Origin: Seriola aureovittata
Taxonomy: Eukaryota; Chordata; Actinopteri; Carangiformes; Carangidae
Length of the DNA stretch: 64,000 bases
Direction of reading: 5' to 3'
Assembly: GCF_021018895.1 (NCBI RefSeq)
Contig: NC_079374.1
Span: 179,712-243,711 of the forward strand
Numbering within the stretch: the stretch's first letter is position 1; each line of letters opens with the position of its first letter. The position numbers were made by a program, and so were the translations under genes. The notes under the pieces were generated by a model, which did not search any database, had not been told where the DNA came from, and saw only the letters and a program-made list of their open reading frames with translations. Below, piece by piece: positions 11,176 through 22,542 of this stretch.

Positions 11176-12284
11176 CAGGATCTGAGTTTGACAGTTTCAG
11201 CTGAAGCAGAAGAATAAAAGGCACCAGAATAACTCTACAGTCTACAGCTCTGAGTCCTGGTCCTCAGCCTGGACCCCGGATGACAAACCTACAGTTATAT
11301 TTAATCAATCAATCAATAATCTATCTTCAGCAAAGAGTTAATAATATCCCCCGACATTAATCTTCCTGCTGGATCAGTCTGTGATGGGGTACAGTCCATC
11401 CTGCCGTTGGGGGACTTCCTGAGTTTTCATCCAACTAAAAGGTGCTGTTGCTAAGTGACGGTGGTTCAGCTCTGGAAGCGTCTCCTCCCCGCCGGCCGCC
11501 CAGCTCTGCAGCCAACACTAAAACCAAACGCACCCGAGGGCTCTCCAAACACGCCGATTCTTCACTTTGAGCAGCGTTTCCTGCTCCTGCGTCCAGACGC
11601 CGAGGGGGACCTTTAGTCAGCTTTCAGCTGAAGACAGTGTCCTCCTCGTGTAGACCTGCTCTGACAGAGTCGCGCCTCAATCACAGCTTTGTTCAGGGAG
11701 TCAGGAGGAAGAAAAGTGACCTGGTGTCTGTTTAACAGAGCTGGCAGCGAGTGGACATCATGTGGGGTTTTTATCCCCAGAGGACGACTGGCTCCGAGTC
11801 AGAGAGCTGAGACTGAAACTCACACTGAGACACACAAACGGCCTCTTTGACGTCCATCTGCCTCCACCTCTTTGTCTCCACATGACAAACTCTCTTTATA
11901 CTGTAGATCCTGCCTGAGCCGCGCTGATGTTTCCTCTCTGTTGGTTTTATCCTTGTTGTCACATAAAGACGGAGTCAGGACCGCTCACCAGCAGAGGGTC
12001 CAGGAAACCACCGACAGAGTCCACACATGTCCTCTGTGTCTGTCCTGGATCAGGACCGACAGTTGAGCAATAACATTATTGATCCCATCAGATATTTGTG
12101 TCAGCTTCAGTTAACTCACAGCTGTTATAAAGTCTATCAGTTCATATTTGTGACATTCAGCAACAGTCATTTGATATTTAATTAACACAACTTTTTATTT
12201 CGTACAAGCATGAGTGTCTGTGCAGCACAAATAAATCAATGAATGAACCCTGGAAGGTCAAACAGCTGCACTTTTATATACGTT
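11176..12284. other. Unique intergenic sequence, GC-richer island at 11450-11700
   Basis: Non-repetitive sequence. The 11450-11700 part is GC- and CpG-richer than its surroundings (CCCGCCGGCCGCC, CGCGCC) and could be a small CpG island or regulatory element. No exon recognised. Confidence 0.5.
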
Positions 12285-12333
12285 TATATACGTTTATATA
12301 GCCTATCACATATAGGCTATATAAACGTATATA
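12285..12333. repeat. 22-bp perfect inverted repeat, 5-nt spacer
   Basis: The left arm at 12285-12306 (central part ACGTTTATATAGCCTAT) is the exact reverse complement of 12312-12333. It lies just left of the (TA)n tract that received the Tc1 element. It could extrude as a cruciform or be a remnant of a palindromic MITE. Confidence 0.88.
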
Positions 12334-12357
12334 GGATATAAAACATATATATGATTT

Positions 12358-12360
<3 letters not shown>

Positions 12361-12396
<36 letters not shown>
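12361..12396. repeat. (TA)n microsatellite, left of Tc1 insertion
   Basis: About eighteen TA units ending exactly at the transposon's CAGTGCTG terminus. Confidence 0.95.
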
Positions 12397-12399
<3 letters not shown>

Positions 12400-12610
12400 T
12401 GCTGTGAAAAAGTATTTGCCCCCTTACAGATTTTTTATTTTTGCTTTTTTGTCACACTTACATGTTTCAGTTCATCAAATTTTAATTTTAATATCAGACA
12501 AAGATAACCTGAGAAAATACAAAATGCAGTTTTTAAATGATGATTTCATTTATTAAGGGAAAAAAGCTATCCAAACCAACCTGACCCTATGTGAAAAAAT
12601 AATTGCCCCC
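12397..12610. repeat. Left terminal inverted repeat of the Tc1 element
   Basis: Runs from CAGTGCTGTGAAAAAG to the inner repeat AATAATTGCCCCC. It differs from the reverse complement of the right TIR at only a handful of positions by eye. The transposase stop codon (12567-12569) lies inside it. Confidence 0.92.
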
Positions 12611-13625
12611 TAAACCTAATAACTGGTTGTGCAACAACTGCAATCAAGCGTTTGCGATAACACGCAATGAGTCTTTCACATTGCTGTGGAGGAATTTTGG
12701 CCCACTCTTCTTTGCAGAATTGTTTTATTTCAGCCACATTGGAAGGTTTTCGAGCATGAACGGCCTGTTTAAGGTCATGCCACAGCATCTCAATCGGATT
12801 TAAGTCCGGACTTTGACTAGGCCACTCCAAAACTTTCATTTTGTTTTTTTTGAGCCATTCAGAGGTGGACTTGCTGGTGTGCTTCGGATCATTGTCCTGC
12901 TGCATAACCCAAGTGCACTTGAGCTTAAGGTCACAAACTGATGGCCGGACATTCTTCTTCAGGATTTTCTGGTAGAGAGCAGAATTCATGGTTCCATCAA
13001 TTACAGCAAGTCGCCCAGGTCCTGAAGCAGCCACGCAGCCCCAGACCATCACACTACCACCACCATGTTTGACTGTCGGTATGATGTTCTTTTTCTGAAA
13101 TATTGTGTTAGTTTTACGACAGATGTAACGGGACATACACCTTCCAAAAAGTTCCACTTTTGTCTGGTCAGTCCACAGAATATTTCCCCAAAAGTCTTGG
13201 GGATCATCTAGATGTTTTATGGCAAATGTGAGACGGGCCTTTGTGTTCTTTTTGGTCAGCAGTGGTTTTCGCCTTGGAACTCTCCCATGGATGCCATGGA
13301 TGCCCAATCTCTTTCTTATTGTTGAATCATGAACACTCACCTTAACTGAGGCAAGTGAGGCCTGCAGTGCTTTAGATGTTGTTCTGGGTTCTTTTGTGAC
13401 CTCCTGGATGAGTTGTCGATGCGCTCTTGGAGTAATTTTGGTCGGCTGGCCATTCCTGGGAAGGTTCACCACTGTTCCATGTTTTCTCCATTTGTGGATA
13501 AGGGCTCTCACTGTGGTTCGCTGGAGTCCCAAAGCCTTAAAAATGGCTTTGTAACCCTTTCCAGACTGATATATGTCAATGACTTTGTTTCTCATCTGTT
13601 CTTGAATTTCTTTGGATCGGGGCAT
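12567..13625 (-). CDS. Tc1-like DD34E transposase, apparently intact, 352 aa
   Basis: Cut-and-paste transposase acting in the nucleus on the element's own TIRs. Starts MPRSKEIQEQ, as in many fish Tc1 transposases. The paired-like helix-turn-helix DNA-binding region spans about residues 1-110, with a GRPR-like linker degenerate here (PRNGQPTK, about 56-63). The DDE catalytic residues are all present: D153 in ILWTDQTK, D244 in MQQDNDPKHT and E279 in DLNPIEMLW. The spacing D244-E279 is 34 residues. The glycine-rich box HGGGSVMVWG is at about 187-196. No stop or frameshift interrupts it. Length slightly exceeds the usual 340 aa because the last residues (about 338-352, ending GSGWFG) are read from the inner part of the left TIR. 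Activity is unproven: the R-to-Q change in the GRPR-like motif could impair DNA binding. Confidence 0.95.
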   Translation of the reverse strand: MPRSKEIQEQMRNKVIDIYQSGKGYKAIFKALGLQRTTVRALIHKWRKHGTVVNLPRNGQPTKITPRAHRQLIQEVTKEPRTTSKALQASLASVKVSVHDSTIRKRLGIHGIHGRVPRRKPLLTKKNTKARLTFAIKHLDDPQDFWGNILWTDQTKVELFGRCMSRYICRKTNTIFQKKNIIPTVKHGGGSVMVWGCVAASGPGRLAVIDGTMNSALYQKILKKNVRPSVCDLKLKCTWVMQQDNDPKHTSKSTSEWLKKNKMKVLEWPSQSPDLNPIEMLWHDLKQAVHARKPSNVAEIKQFCKEEWAKIPPQQCERLIACYRKRLIAVVAQPVIRFRGQLFFHIGSGWFG

Positions 13626-13800
13626 GATGTGTTGCTTTTTGAGATCTTTTAGCTCACTTCATGTTGTCAGACAGGTTCTATTTAAGTGATTTCTTGATTC
13701 TACAGGTCTGGCAGTAATCAGGCCTGGGTGGAGCTAGTGAAATTGAACTCAGTTTTCCAAAAAATGTGGTTAATCACAGTTAATTCATGATTTAACAAGG

Positions 13801-14017
13801 GGGGGTAATTACTTTTTCACATAGGATCAGGTTGGTTTGGATAGCTTTTTTCCCTTAATAAATGAAATCATCATTTAAAAACTGCATTTTGTATTTTCTC
13901 AGGTTATCTTTGTCTGATATTAAAATTAAAATTTGATGAACTGAAACATGTAAGTGTGACAAAAAAAGCAAAAACAAAAGAAATCTGTAAGGGGGTAAAT
14001 ACTTTTTCACAGCACTG
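13801..14017. repeat. Right terminal inverted repeat of the Tc1 element
   Basis: From the inner repeat GGGGGTAATTACTTTTTCAC to the terminal CTTTTTCACAGCACTG. It is the promoter-proximal end for the minus-strand transposase. Confidence 0.92.
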
Positions 14018-14026
14018 TATATATAT

Positions 14027-14070
<44 letters not shown>
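14018..14070. repeat. (TA)n microsatellite, right of Tc1 insertion
   Basis: TA array with one ACAA interruption. It continues the array split by the transposon. Confidence 0.95.
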
Positions 14071-14074
<4 letters not shown>

Positions 14075-16096
14075 AAATCTACACAATCAGAAAACAGATT
14101 CTCTTTCTGCTGGTCACCGTGATTTGAAGTGGAGCGGTGCAGGTGGTTGTGTCAGGACTGTGTACTAGACTGAGGATGGAGGACTCCAAGTCTCCAAGGT
14201 CGAGCTTTGTCTCAGAGACACGTCGATGACTTCCTGTAATCACTGACGGTGTCTGGACACGAAGACTTTATCGATGACCTCCTGACCTCTCTGTCGCCTC
14301 CTCCTCAGATTAACCCTCTTTTATTCTCAGCCGACGTGAATCAGAGTCTCATTACTGCTGAGCTGCTCGTTGTGCTCTCAGCCAATCAGAGGCTGATCTG
14401 CTCCCTGAGTGTTTGTAAAGCAGAAGACAGATTACAGAGGAGAAGAGGAAGGTGACCTGTGAACAGTTCTTTACAGACAGAAATGTGTTCACGAAACATC
14501 CTCAGGTTAAACATCTGAAGCTGCTTCACCTGATCAGCATAAAGACAGGGGAAACAGGGGAAACAGATGGGACAGGTGGGACAGAGCTGCAGAACTCTGA
14601 CATCTGAGTCTCCATGACGAGGCCAGACAATCGTGTCCCTGTGGCCTCAGTTACATCAAAGAGGAGCTGGATCATATTAAACTCTGCCACAGCCCCACAA
14701 ACACAAACACTCACAAACGCCTTTTGTCTGACATTGAAGTTTTATGAACAGTTAAAGTCCAGCGGCACCGGAATGAGACTCGTCAGAGAGCGAGCGGCAA
14801 GCGGAGACGGATAACGGCTGAAGCGGCTCTGATGTGACTCTGCGGACGCCAGATTCAACAACGATGAGCTGAGAGTCTACAAAGAGTCTGACTGAGCCGA
14901 GTCCCCACGGACGCCTCGTTGGAAGGGCTGATAAATATCCCATGATGCACCATTATTTGTGACCACCACGCCGACTTCATAGGAACAGACTCTGAAAAAC
15001 ACACTCGTTAAATCTGCTGAGGGATTACCAAACTCAAACCATCACAACGGCGAGCAGATGAGTCTACAGGACGCAGCAAAGGACAAAAAGACCAAGATCT
15101 GAGCTCTGAAAACCAAAGAGAGAGGGACTGAAATGTCCTAATTACAGAGAGAAGACGACTCAACAGTCCGACAGTACGGAGAGTTTCTTCTCCTGAAGCT
15201 ACGAAGCAGCTGTAAACCACAGGCTGAAGTCCTGTTCAAAATCGTGAGCCAGGATCTGTGTCAGTGACGATCAAAAGCCATAAACACAGCTGATGTTCAG
15301 GAAACACACTTTATAATAACAAAATGTGATTTTACCTCCTTTGGAAAATAATGAATAACCTCACTGGTGCCATGTCTTTAAAAATTTTATCTAGAAAAGT
15401 CTTTTTTAGTCTATTTGATGTGTAAAATAAATATAAGAATAAATACATTTCATTTAATAAAAGACACAGAAGTCTTAAGCTCTGATGTAAGAGTCTGACA
15501 TTTTATTATTTTATTTATTTTAAAGATGAATTGTCACTACAGGCTTGATAGTCATGAGTCATGGTTAAATTTAAAAATAAAAATATATTTTTATATTTTA
15601 CATACTAAAATGTATTTCTACAGTGTTTCACAGTTTCAGGCTCAAAGACACTTGTCAGTTTTACACAACCTTCCTGACAGTTTGATGGTGGGTGGAGGTG
15701 TTGGGTGGTGTCACTGATGTCACTGATGAAGTGTGACATCATCATTTCCCTGAGTGAGGTCACTCTGTACTGACGTCAAACTTGGTGAGTCACTTAAAAG
15801 GAAAGAGCCTTTAATAAATGTGTCAGACATTTAGAGGATAATGTTACCATGGTAACCAGGTCAGGGTAAGTGAGGTCACGATTACATAAAGACGAGTTTG
15901 TCTCAACTCTACTATAGGAAACTGATTGTTTTATTGATTTATCCATTGATAATAATGTTATTAAGGTTTTTAATTAGGTTTTAAAGTATTTTTGGAAAAT
16001 CTAAAATATATCAGAGTTATCTCTGAAACCTTAAAAGTACTTTTCAAGTCAGATTTAAGTTCAGGTTTGACTTTCAGTCAGCTTCAACCTTTAAAA
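14071..16096. other. Unique intergenic sequence, no gene recognised
   Basis: About 2 kb of non-repetitive DNA. AT-rich from 15300 to 15620. Short frames at 14249-14455, 14614-14814 and 15008-15220 have no recognisable domain or splice context. Confidence 0.55.
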
Positions 16097-16108
16097 AAAA
16101 AACATGAA

Positions 16109-16291
16109 GGGACATCGTGTGGCGTAGTGGTCTAAGCAGGCGCCCCATGTGTACGGGCCACAGTCCTCGCTGCAGGCGGCCGCGGTTCGAATCCCGCATC
16201 GGACAGCCCTTTGCTGCATGTCATTCCCCCTCTCTCTGCCTCCCCATCTCTTCTCTCTCTACTGTGCTGTCAATAAAGGTATAAAAGGCCC

Positions 16292-16323
<32 letters not shown>

Positions 16324-16326
16324 TAT
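16109..16326 (+). mobile_element. tRNA-derived SINE, full length, with 12-bp target duplication
   Basis: The head is tRNA-like with a pol III box A (TGGCGTAGTGG, 16120-16130) and box B (GGTTCGAATCC, 16184-16194). The AGTGGTCTAAGCAGG stretch and the long region between the boxes suggest a Leu-type tRNA ancestor. The body reads CCCTTTGCTGCATGTCATTC, then a CT-rich tract, TCAATAAAGG and a poly(A) tail running into (AT)n. The 12-bp direct repeat AAAAAACATGAA flanks it at 16097-16108 and 16327-16338, the signature of LINE-mediated insertion. It encodes no protein and is not a functional tRNA gene. Confidence 0.93.
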
Positions 16327-16338
16327 AAAAAACATGAA

Positions 16339-18712
16339 TTAATGACTTGATTATTAAAACACTAATTATAATAATAATAATGTCTGATTACTCTGTGAGA
16401 CTCAGAGATGACGGAGATGTTCAGACTGAAATAAAGTGTGAGAGTAAGATGACATCATGGTGAAGTGTAACAGGTCATCAGACCAATGCCGTTCCCCTGA
16501 GTGATGAGCCAATGGTTGTTCTCCTGTCAGACCTCAGTGAGTTTGAAGTCACCCATCGACAGCAGGTTTGTTGTCTTTAACTGACAGGACAAAGGCCCGC
16601 CCAAAGGCTCCGCTGTCATCATCAATAAACATGATCAGTTTCATCATTATCACAGTTGGGTCTGAGTTCAGACTGAGCCGGGTGTGAGGGTGGGGTTGGA
16701 GCTGTGGGTGTGGGTCTGCGGTTCTGGACCATGACGCTGGATGAGGTTTTAGGTGGATTCTGGACCTGCAGCTGCTGAGAATCACATCATGTTCCAGCCG
16801 GAGTGAAACATTCAGCTCCCAAAGCAGAGGGAGGTGGGATTTCATTTGATATAATCAAAGTCTAGATCTGATCAGGTTCAGCTCTAAAATAAAGATCTGT
16901 GATCAGCTGTCAACTCAGAAACAGAGTGGAGCGTCTGTACAACAGATGATCTTTGGTCAGTCAGAGACACTTCATCTGTTCCAGTACCAAAGATCCAGTG
17001 AGGAGCTGAACTATAGTAACCTGTGAGACAGGTCTGATGTGGATCTGCTCTTCATCATCACATTAAACTCACAGATCCAGGATTATTAGTGTGAGTTTGT
17101 TTCTTTTCATTTCTCTGTAATTACATAATGTATTCTTACATGAAGGCAGATCAGGTCCTGAGGCCCAGCTCAGGGAAATTAAAGACGAGCAGATGCTGTG
17201 TGAACCCCCCCCCCTCCGGCCCCCCCGGGACTCCATGATTAGAAGAAGAGGAGCTCCTTTCTTCCATTTGCTCCATGAAATGAGTATTATCACACTCCTC
17301 CTCACAGATCATTAACTTCAGAGGTGAGGGCGTCTCTGTGGACACCGAGAGCTGAACGTCAGATCTGAGGAAGTGACTTTCACCGCAGCGCAGACAGACT
17401 CCTGCAGTCCAGCAGGACTAATCCTGGACCGGGATCTGTACCTGTATCCTGAGACTTTGTTTACACATCAGACAGGAAAAGTGTCTGTGAACCACAGAGT
17501 GAAGGTGTGTGTGATTAATGTGTATTTCTGTATGAGACTCACACTGTGATTAAAGGGAAAGAACTGGAGCCAGAATCTTATCAAGTCATCAAGACTCCAT
17601 GTTGTTCTCAGTGTTAAATAAACACTTCAAGACAAAGATCAGATTCTGATCTTTGTAAAATTCTTGTGTCGTGTTGCAGCGTATTTACAAGGTCTGCTCA
17701 TTATTACAAGAAGAGAGTTCTCATATTTATGCCATTGATCACTATAGTACAATGCATACAGCAGTTATCTTGTTGTTGGTGAATGTGCTGCATCTGCAGG
17801 TCAGGTCATTGTCAACACATGTTCATATCTACAGTCTGTCACATAATGATGAGGAAAATATCACAGAGTAAAGACGTCAAACTAATGATTATAGAACCAA
17901 AGCTGCAATGACTTTAAGTAATATTAAATATTGTGTAATATTGTTATAGGTTATCAAAGATCAGTTTTTTTAACCTCAGGTGTGAATGCAGTTCACTGCT
18001 GTAGTTCATGTCAGGGTCATGTTACACATACCTGTAGTTTATCACATGTGAACAGAGTTCAGAAAACACACTGTTGTCAGTTGTTAGACCACAGCTTTTC
18101 CATCAGTTTAAATCCACTTTCTCATTTTAAAAACAGTTTTTGGGTAAAAAATCTGTAAAATCTGTAAAACCGTGACAGGAGGTTTTGTGTCTGTCTGAGG
18201 ATAGAAACATGGTTTGCAGTGGAGGAGAAAGCTGCTCATTATCCTCTCTGTGTGAAGGAGTTAATTGAAGCACTTCTCATGTTGATGCTTCAGCTGCACA
18301 TGAATACAAACAGAGTCAGAGCTGATTAACAACACGCACTGAAACACTGCAGCGTGTCACAGGAAATCACCACCATCAGAGGCTCCGGCCGGCTGAGGCG
18401 GAGGATGAATTACAGGTTGCCAGTGTGAGTGATTTTACCCAGCGGGACGCCTGTAGGACGCTGACAACGTGTCATTACACCTTCAGACGATGAAAGAGGC
18501 CGTTGCTGTAATGGACTCAGAGCTTCTCTTACCTTCTGACACTCGTCACTCTTTTCTCTGTTTACTCTGAAACTAAAACACTTTGCTGCCAGCACTCTAG
18601 ACGAATACTGATCTGTCTTTGGTCTGTCAGCCTCCAGCAACAAGAGTCCACAGCTCCCTGAAAACCCAGACCACACATGATCCTCACGGTGCTGAGTCCA
18701 GATTCTGTTCGC
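16339..18712. other. Unique intergenic sequence with possible conserved islands
   Basis: No exon recognised. The stretches 17190-17330 and 18220-18400 have a balanced composition with ATTA/TAAT words and no simple repeat, and would be worth testing for conservation. A short frame at 16549-16845 shows no domain. Confidence 0.5.
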
Positions 18713-19566
18713 ACAGTCATACAGTCATACAATCATACAATCAAACAGCCATACAACTGTACAGTCATACAGTCAAACAGCCGTACAGCTGTACAGTCAT
18801 ACAGTCATACAATCATACAGTCATACAGTCAAACAGCTGTACAGCTGTATAGTCATATAATCATACAGTCATATAGTCATATAGTCAAACAGCTGTACAG
18901 TCATACAGTCATACAATCATACAGTCATACAGTCAAACAGCTCTACAGCTGTACAGTCATACAGTCAAACAGCCGTACAGCTGTACAGTCATACAGTCAT
19001 ACAATCATACAGTCATACAGTCATACAGTCATACAGTCAAACAGCTGTACAGCTGTACAGTCATACAGTCAAACAGCCGTACAGCTGTACAGTCATACAG
19101 TCAAACAGCCGTACAGCTGTACAGTCATACAGTCATACAATCATACAGTCATACAGTCATACAGTCAAACAGCTGTACAGCTGTACAGTCATACAATCAT
19201 ACAGTCGTACAGTCATACAGTCAAACAGCCGTACAGCTGTACAGTCATACAATCATACAGTCAAACAGCCGTACAGCTGTACAGTCATACAGTCAAACAG
19301 CCGTACAGCTGTACAGTCATACAGTCATACAGTCATACAATCATACAGTCATACAGTCAAACAGCCGTACAGCTGTACAGTCATACAGTCATACAGTCAT
19401 ACAATCATACAGTCATACAGTCAAACAGCTGTACAGCTGTACAGTCATACAATCATACAGTCATACAGTCAAACAGCTGTACAGCTGTTCAGTCATACAG
19501 TCATACAATCATACAGTCATACAGTCATACAGTCAAACAGCTGTACAGCTGTTCAGTCATACAAGA
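18713..19566. repeat. Octamer minisatellite (ACAGTCAT) with ACAGCCGTACAGCTGT variants
   Basis: About 850 bp of 8-bp units ACAGTCAT, ACAATCAT, ACAGTCAA, ACAGCCGT and ACAGCTGT in recurring order, giving a visible higher-order unit. Frames of up to 311 codons (YSHTVIQS-type) are by-products. Confidence 0.96.
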
Positions 19567-21122
19567 AAATGAATCATTAAACAGCAGCTGTGATGTCTGT
19601 TATTTCTTCTAAACCTTGTGTCTTATTTTGAAAAACTGTAAAAAGTTTGGAGACTGAACTTTCAAAATAAGACTTGAACTGTGACTGATCACAACAATGG
19701 AAGTGAAATTCTAAATCAAACACATCTGAAATTTCAGTCGAGACATGTTGAGTGTGGTAAAAGTTTACGGCCGCTGACAACTGAGCCGTGTTCATATCTA
19801 CAGGCTGACAGGACGCCGCCAGACACAGGAGAGCAGGTTTTAACTCTGTCTGCCATTTGCAGATTATCCTCCATGTGTCCGGAGCAGCTGGAGGAAACTC
19901 AGCGTGATGCTGAAGTCCACAATGAGGATCAGACTGAGTCCACGTCTCTCCAGAGTGACCGGCAGGAAAATCACTTACCAGTGAGACTTGAGCAACCTCG
20001 TCTGTACTTGCTGCTCAACATTTATCTGTGACGGCCAAACGCTCTCTGATCCCCTGACTTTGTGCTGCTGAGAGTCTGAAGCCTTTAAATGTCAGCAGCT
20101 TTATTTCACTGTTTAACCTCCTGACATCAACCAATGTCTGTTAATGTGGGACATCTGGCTCCCATTTCAAAAACAACTCAGCCATTAAGTCCAGCCACTT
20201 GCCAAACCCTCCGGACATTTTTACTGAAGTTCACCTGTTTCAATTAGACTAATAACTTACATTACAATTCCTCATCAAGTGACCCCTGAAACAGAGACTT
20301 TCTTTGGATTAATGAACGTGGTGAGCAGAAAGACGTCAGGTCATCTATTGTCCAGGTCTGCTGCCGTGTGCACATTTAAACTGAACATGTGTACAGTCAT
20401 TTTCAAACAATGTTGGAATACGTTTAGTAAACCCTGTCTGAAAATAATATTCATATTAATATCAGTGTTATGTCAGAGCATCAAGTCCTCCGACCTGAAC
20501 AACCACATCAGTCGTCCATCCTGACCACCGGATACGTAGGACCTCTGTCGTCATGGGAACAATAATAAACACATAGTTATGGTTCATTAGCTTGTTTTAA
20601 TACGGTTTTAGTTCACCGTCGTTCTGGATAAATATTTCACCAACGTTAAGTTAAAGTCTGTTTGTCTGTTTGTGGCTCATGTGACCCAGACTGAGTGAGT
20701 TCATGTGATGTGATGCATTAATGTAAGTTCAGACATCGTCCTTTAGAAAGTGGTGACAGGTCAGGTGAACAGTGTTTAGGTAACTGAACTGCCTTCAGCT
20801 AAACAGCTGGAAACAGTTGTGGATGGATGATGGGTGATGGATGATGGATGATGGGTGATGGATGGATATCCCTTATTAAATAAATAAACAAAGTCTCGTC
20901 ATATCTGAAGTATGTGTGCAGCTGCTTTAATGAATCAGTGGTTTGAAACTAGTTGTTGCTGTTAGTTCAGGACTGCGTTTACGTTCTAACTTAGAGAAGG
21001 ATTCGGATTCTGTGTATCTGGAGGAGGATCCAGATCGTTAATGAGAAACTTTTTTTTTGACAAAAAGACAAAAATGATTAAAAGGAAATGTGAGTTTCAT
21101 TGTCATTTGTCAGATCCAGCAG

Positions 21123-21153
<31 letters not shown>

Positions 21154-22294
21154 CTACCTTCAGTCACAGCTGACGTCTCTCCTCTGGATCACACAGTCTC
21201 CAGACGATGTGGTAGGAAGTGGTAAACTCCAATAAATACATTTCCACTTTTAAAACGTTGGCAAAGGAAGGAGAGTGGAGATCAGAGGGGACGTTCTGAG
21301 CCAGGTAGCAATTAAAGGAGGGATGGAGTGTGTGAAGTGAAGTTAATGAACTCCTGTTTTAAAGGCGCTTCAGACCAGGAACAAACCTGGAAGTGTTTGA
21401 GAGCAGCTGCAGGAGGTTCACAGCAGGAACTGATTAGGAGCCACCCTGAGTTTGGAGACAGCTGAAGACTCTGCTGGTCTCTGTGCTGAGAGACAGCCCC
21501 TCCCTGCAGGAGCCTGATGGGTGGAGCTTGGTCATCAGGAGGATTCAGCTCACCTGGTCTGGCAGGTGTCAGTCAGACGGCCCCTCTCTCTCCACTGGCT
21601 TCTATTTGTTTGTCTTCCCTCCGTTGTTCAACCTTGAGCCGAGTTGTGACAAACATGAAGTTCCTAAGTTCTAAAGACTCGGATCAGAACTGCGGTTCCA
21701 CAACAACAAAGACGTCGGTGTTTATTGACAAAGTATCAGACGAAACAAAGGAAGCAGGAAAAAACATCAGGTCTCCACAGTAACAACAGACAGAGAACCC
21801 TGAAAAGCTTCCGTAGATTTGATCATATTTCACCAGGTGGCCTACAGTACGAGCTACACTTGAGCAACAACCACAACAATAGCCACTGAACAAGGTGATG
21901 ATCAGCTGACAGTGATCAGGTGCGAGCTCCAGGTGAGATAGTCCAGAGGGACTGAGGGGGCGTGGCTAACCTGCAACACAGCGATGTCAACAAATATTTT
22001 TAATGTTTTTCATGATGAATTTATTTGTTAAAAATCTCCATCTATTTATTTTTTGTTAATTTATTGACAATGTATTTGCTATGACAGCTTTGATCAGTGA
22101 AGAGAAGTACTGTATGTATACTGTAACTAGCGTAGCCCCCCCCCCCCCCAGGACTAACAATGGACTAATCCACTCTGATCTGAAGTTATCGGTCTCTAAT
22201 CTGACCCTTTTATCAGATTAACACAGATTCACTTTTGGCACGGCACTGATTCTTCATGACCACAGCAACACTTTGTTTCTGCCCCCCACCTCAA

Positions 22295-22322
22295 CCCCCC
22301 CCCCCCCCCCCCCCCCCCCCCC
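22295..22322. repeat. C28 homopolymer
   Basis: Uninterrupted run of 28 cytosines on plus. A similar C14 lies at 22136-22149. Confidence 0.95.
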
Positions 22323-22426
22323 AGATATAAACAGCTGATGTAGAGCTGATGTAAGCTGAGGATGTGTTGATGACGGTAAATCCTTTTAACACGCTGGTAC
22401 AGGACGAGTCTGACCAGGTCCTCCAA

Positions 22427-22542
22427 CCAGGATCAGACCAGGATCAGACCAGGATCTGACCAGGTCCTCAGACCAGGATCTGACCAGGTCATCAGAACAA
22501 CTCCTCATACCACGATCAGACCAGGATCAGGCCAGGATCAAT
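22427..22542. repeat. Short tandem repeat, CCAGGATCAGA units
   Basis: The words ACCAGGATCAGACC and ACCAGGATCTGACCAGGTC alternate several times over about 115 bp. Confidence 0.75.

Larger units (their letters stand above)
12397..14017 (-). mobile_element. Complete Tc1/mariner transposon with long IR/DR inverted repeats
   Basis: A 1621-bp element with termini CAGTGCTGTGAAAAAGTA and its reverse complement, bounded by TA on each side as expected for Tc1/mariner target duplication. The terminal inverted repeats are about 215 bp each and nearly identical. They contain an outer and an inner copy of a GTGAAAAAGTA/TAATT-CCCCC binding-type word about 190 bp apart, the IR/DR arrangement of the Sleeping Beauty type. 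One uninterrupted transposase frame lies on the minus strand. High TIR identity and an intact frame suggest recent insertion. The named Tc1 subfamily is not assigned. Confidence 0.95.

Noticed and set aside
16109..16200. A functional tRNA gene
   Set aside because: Pol III boxes are present, but the body, tail and target duplication show it is a SINE. The cloverleaf is not maintained.
18677..19612. 311-codon frame (YSHTVIQS repeats)
   Set aside because: Satellite-derived. Composition follows the 8-bp unit.
19681..20031. 116-codon plus-strand frame
   Set aside because: Looks complex enough to be coding but shows no recognised domain, partner exon or splice pattern.
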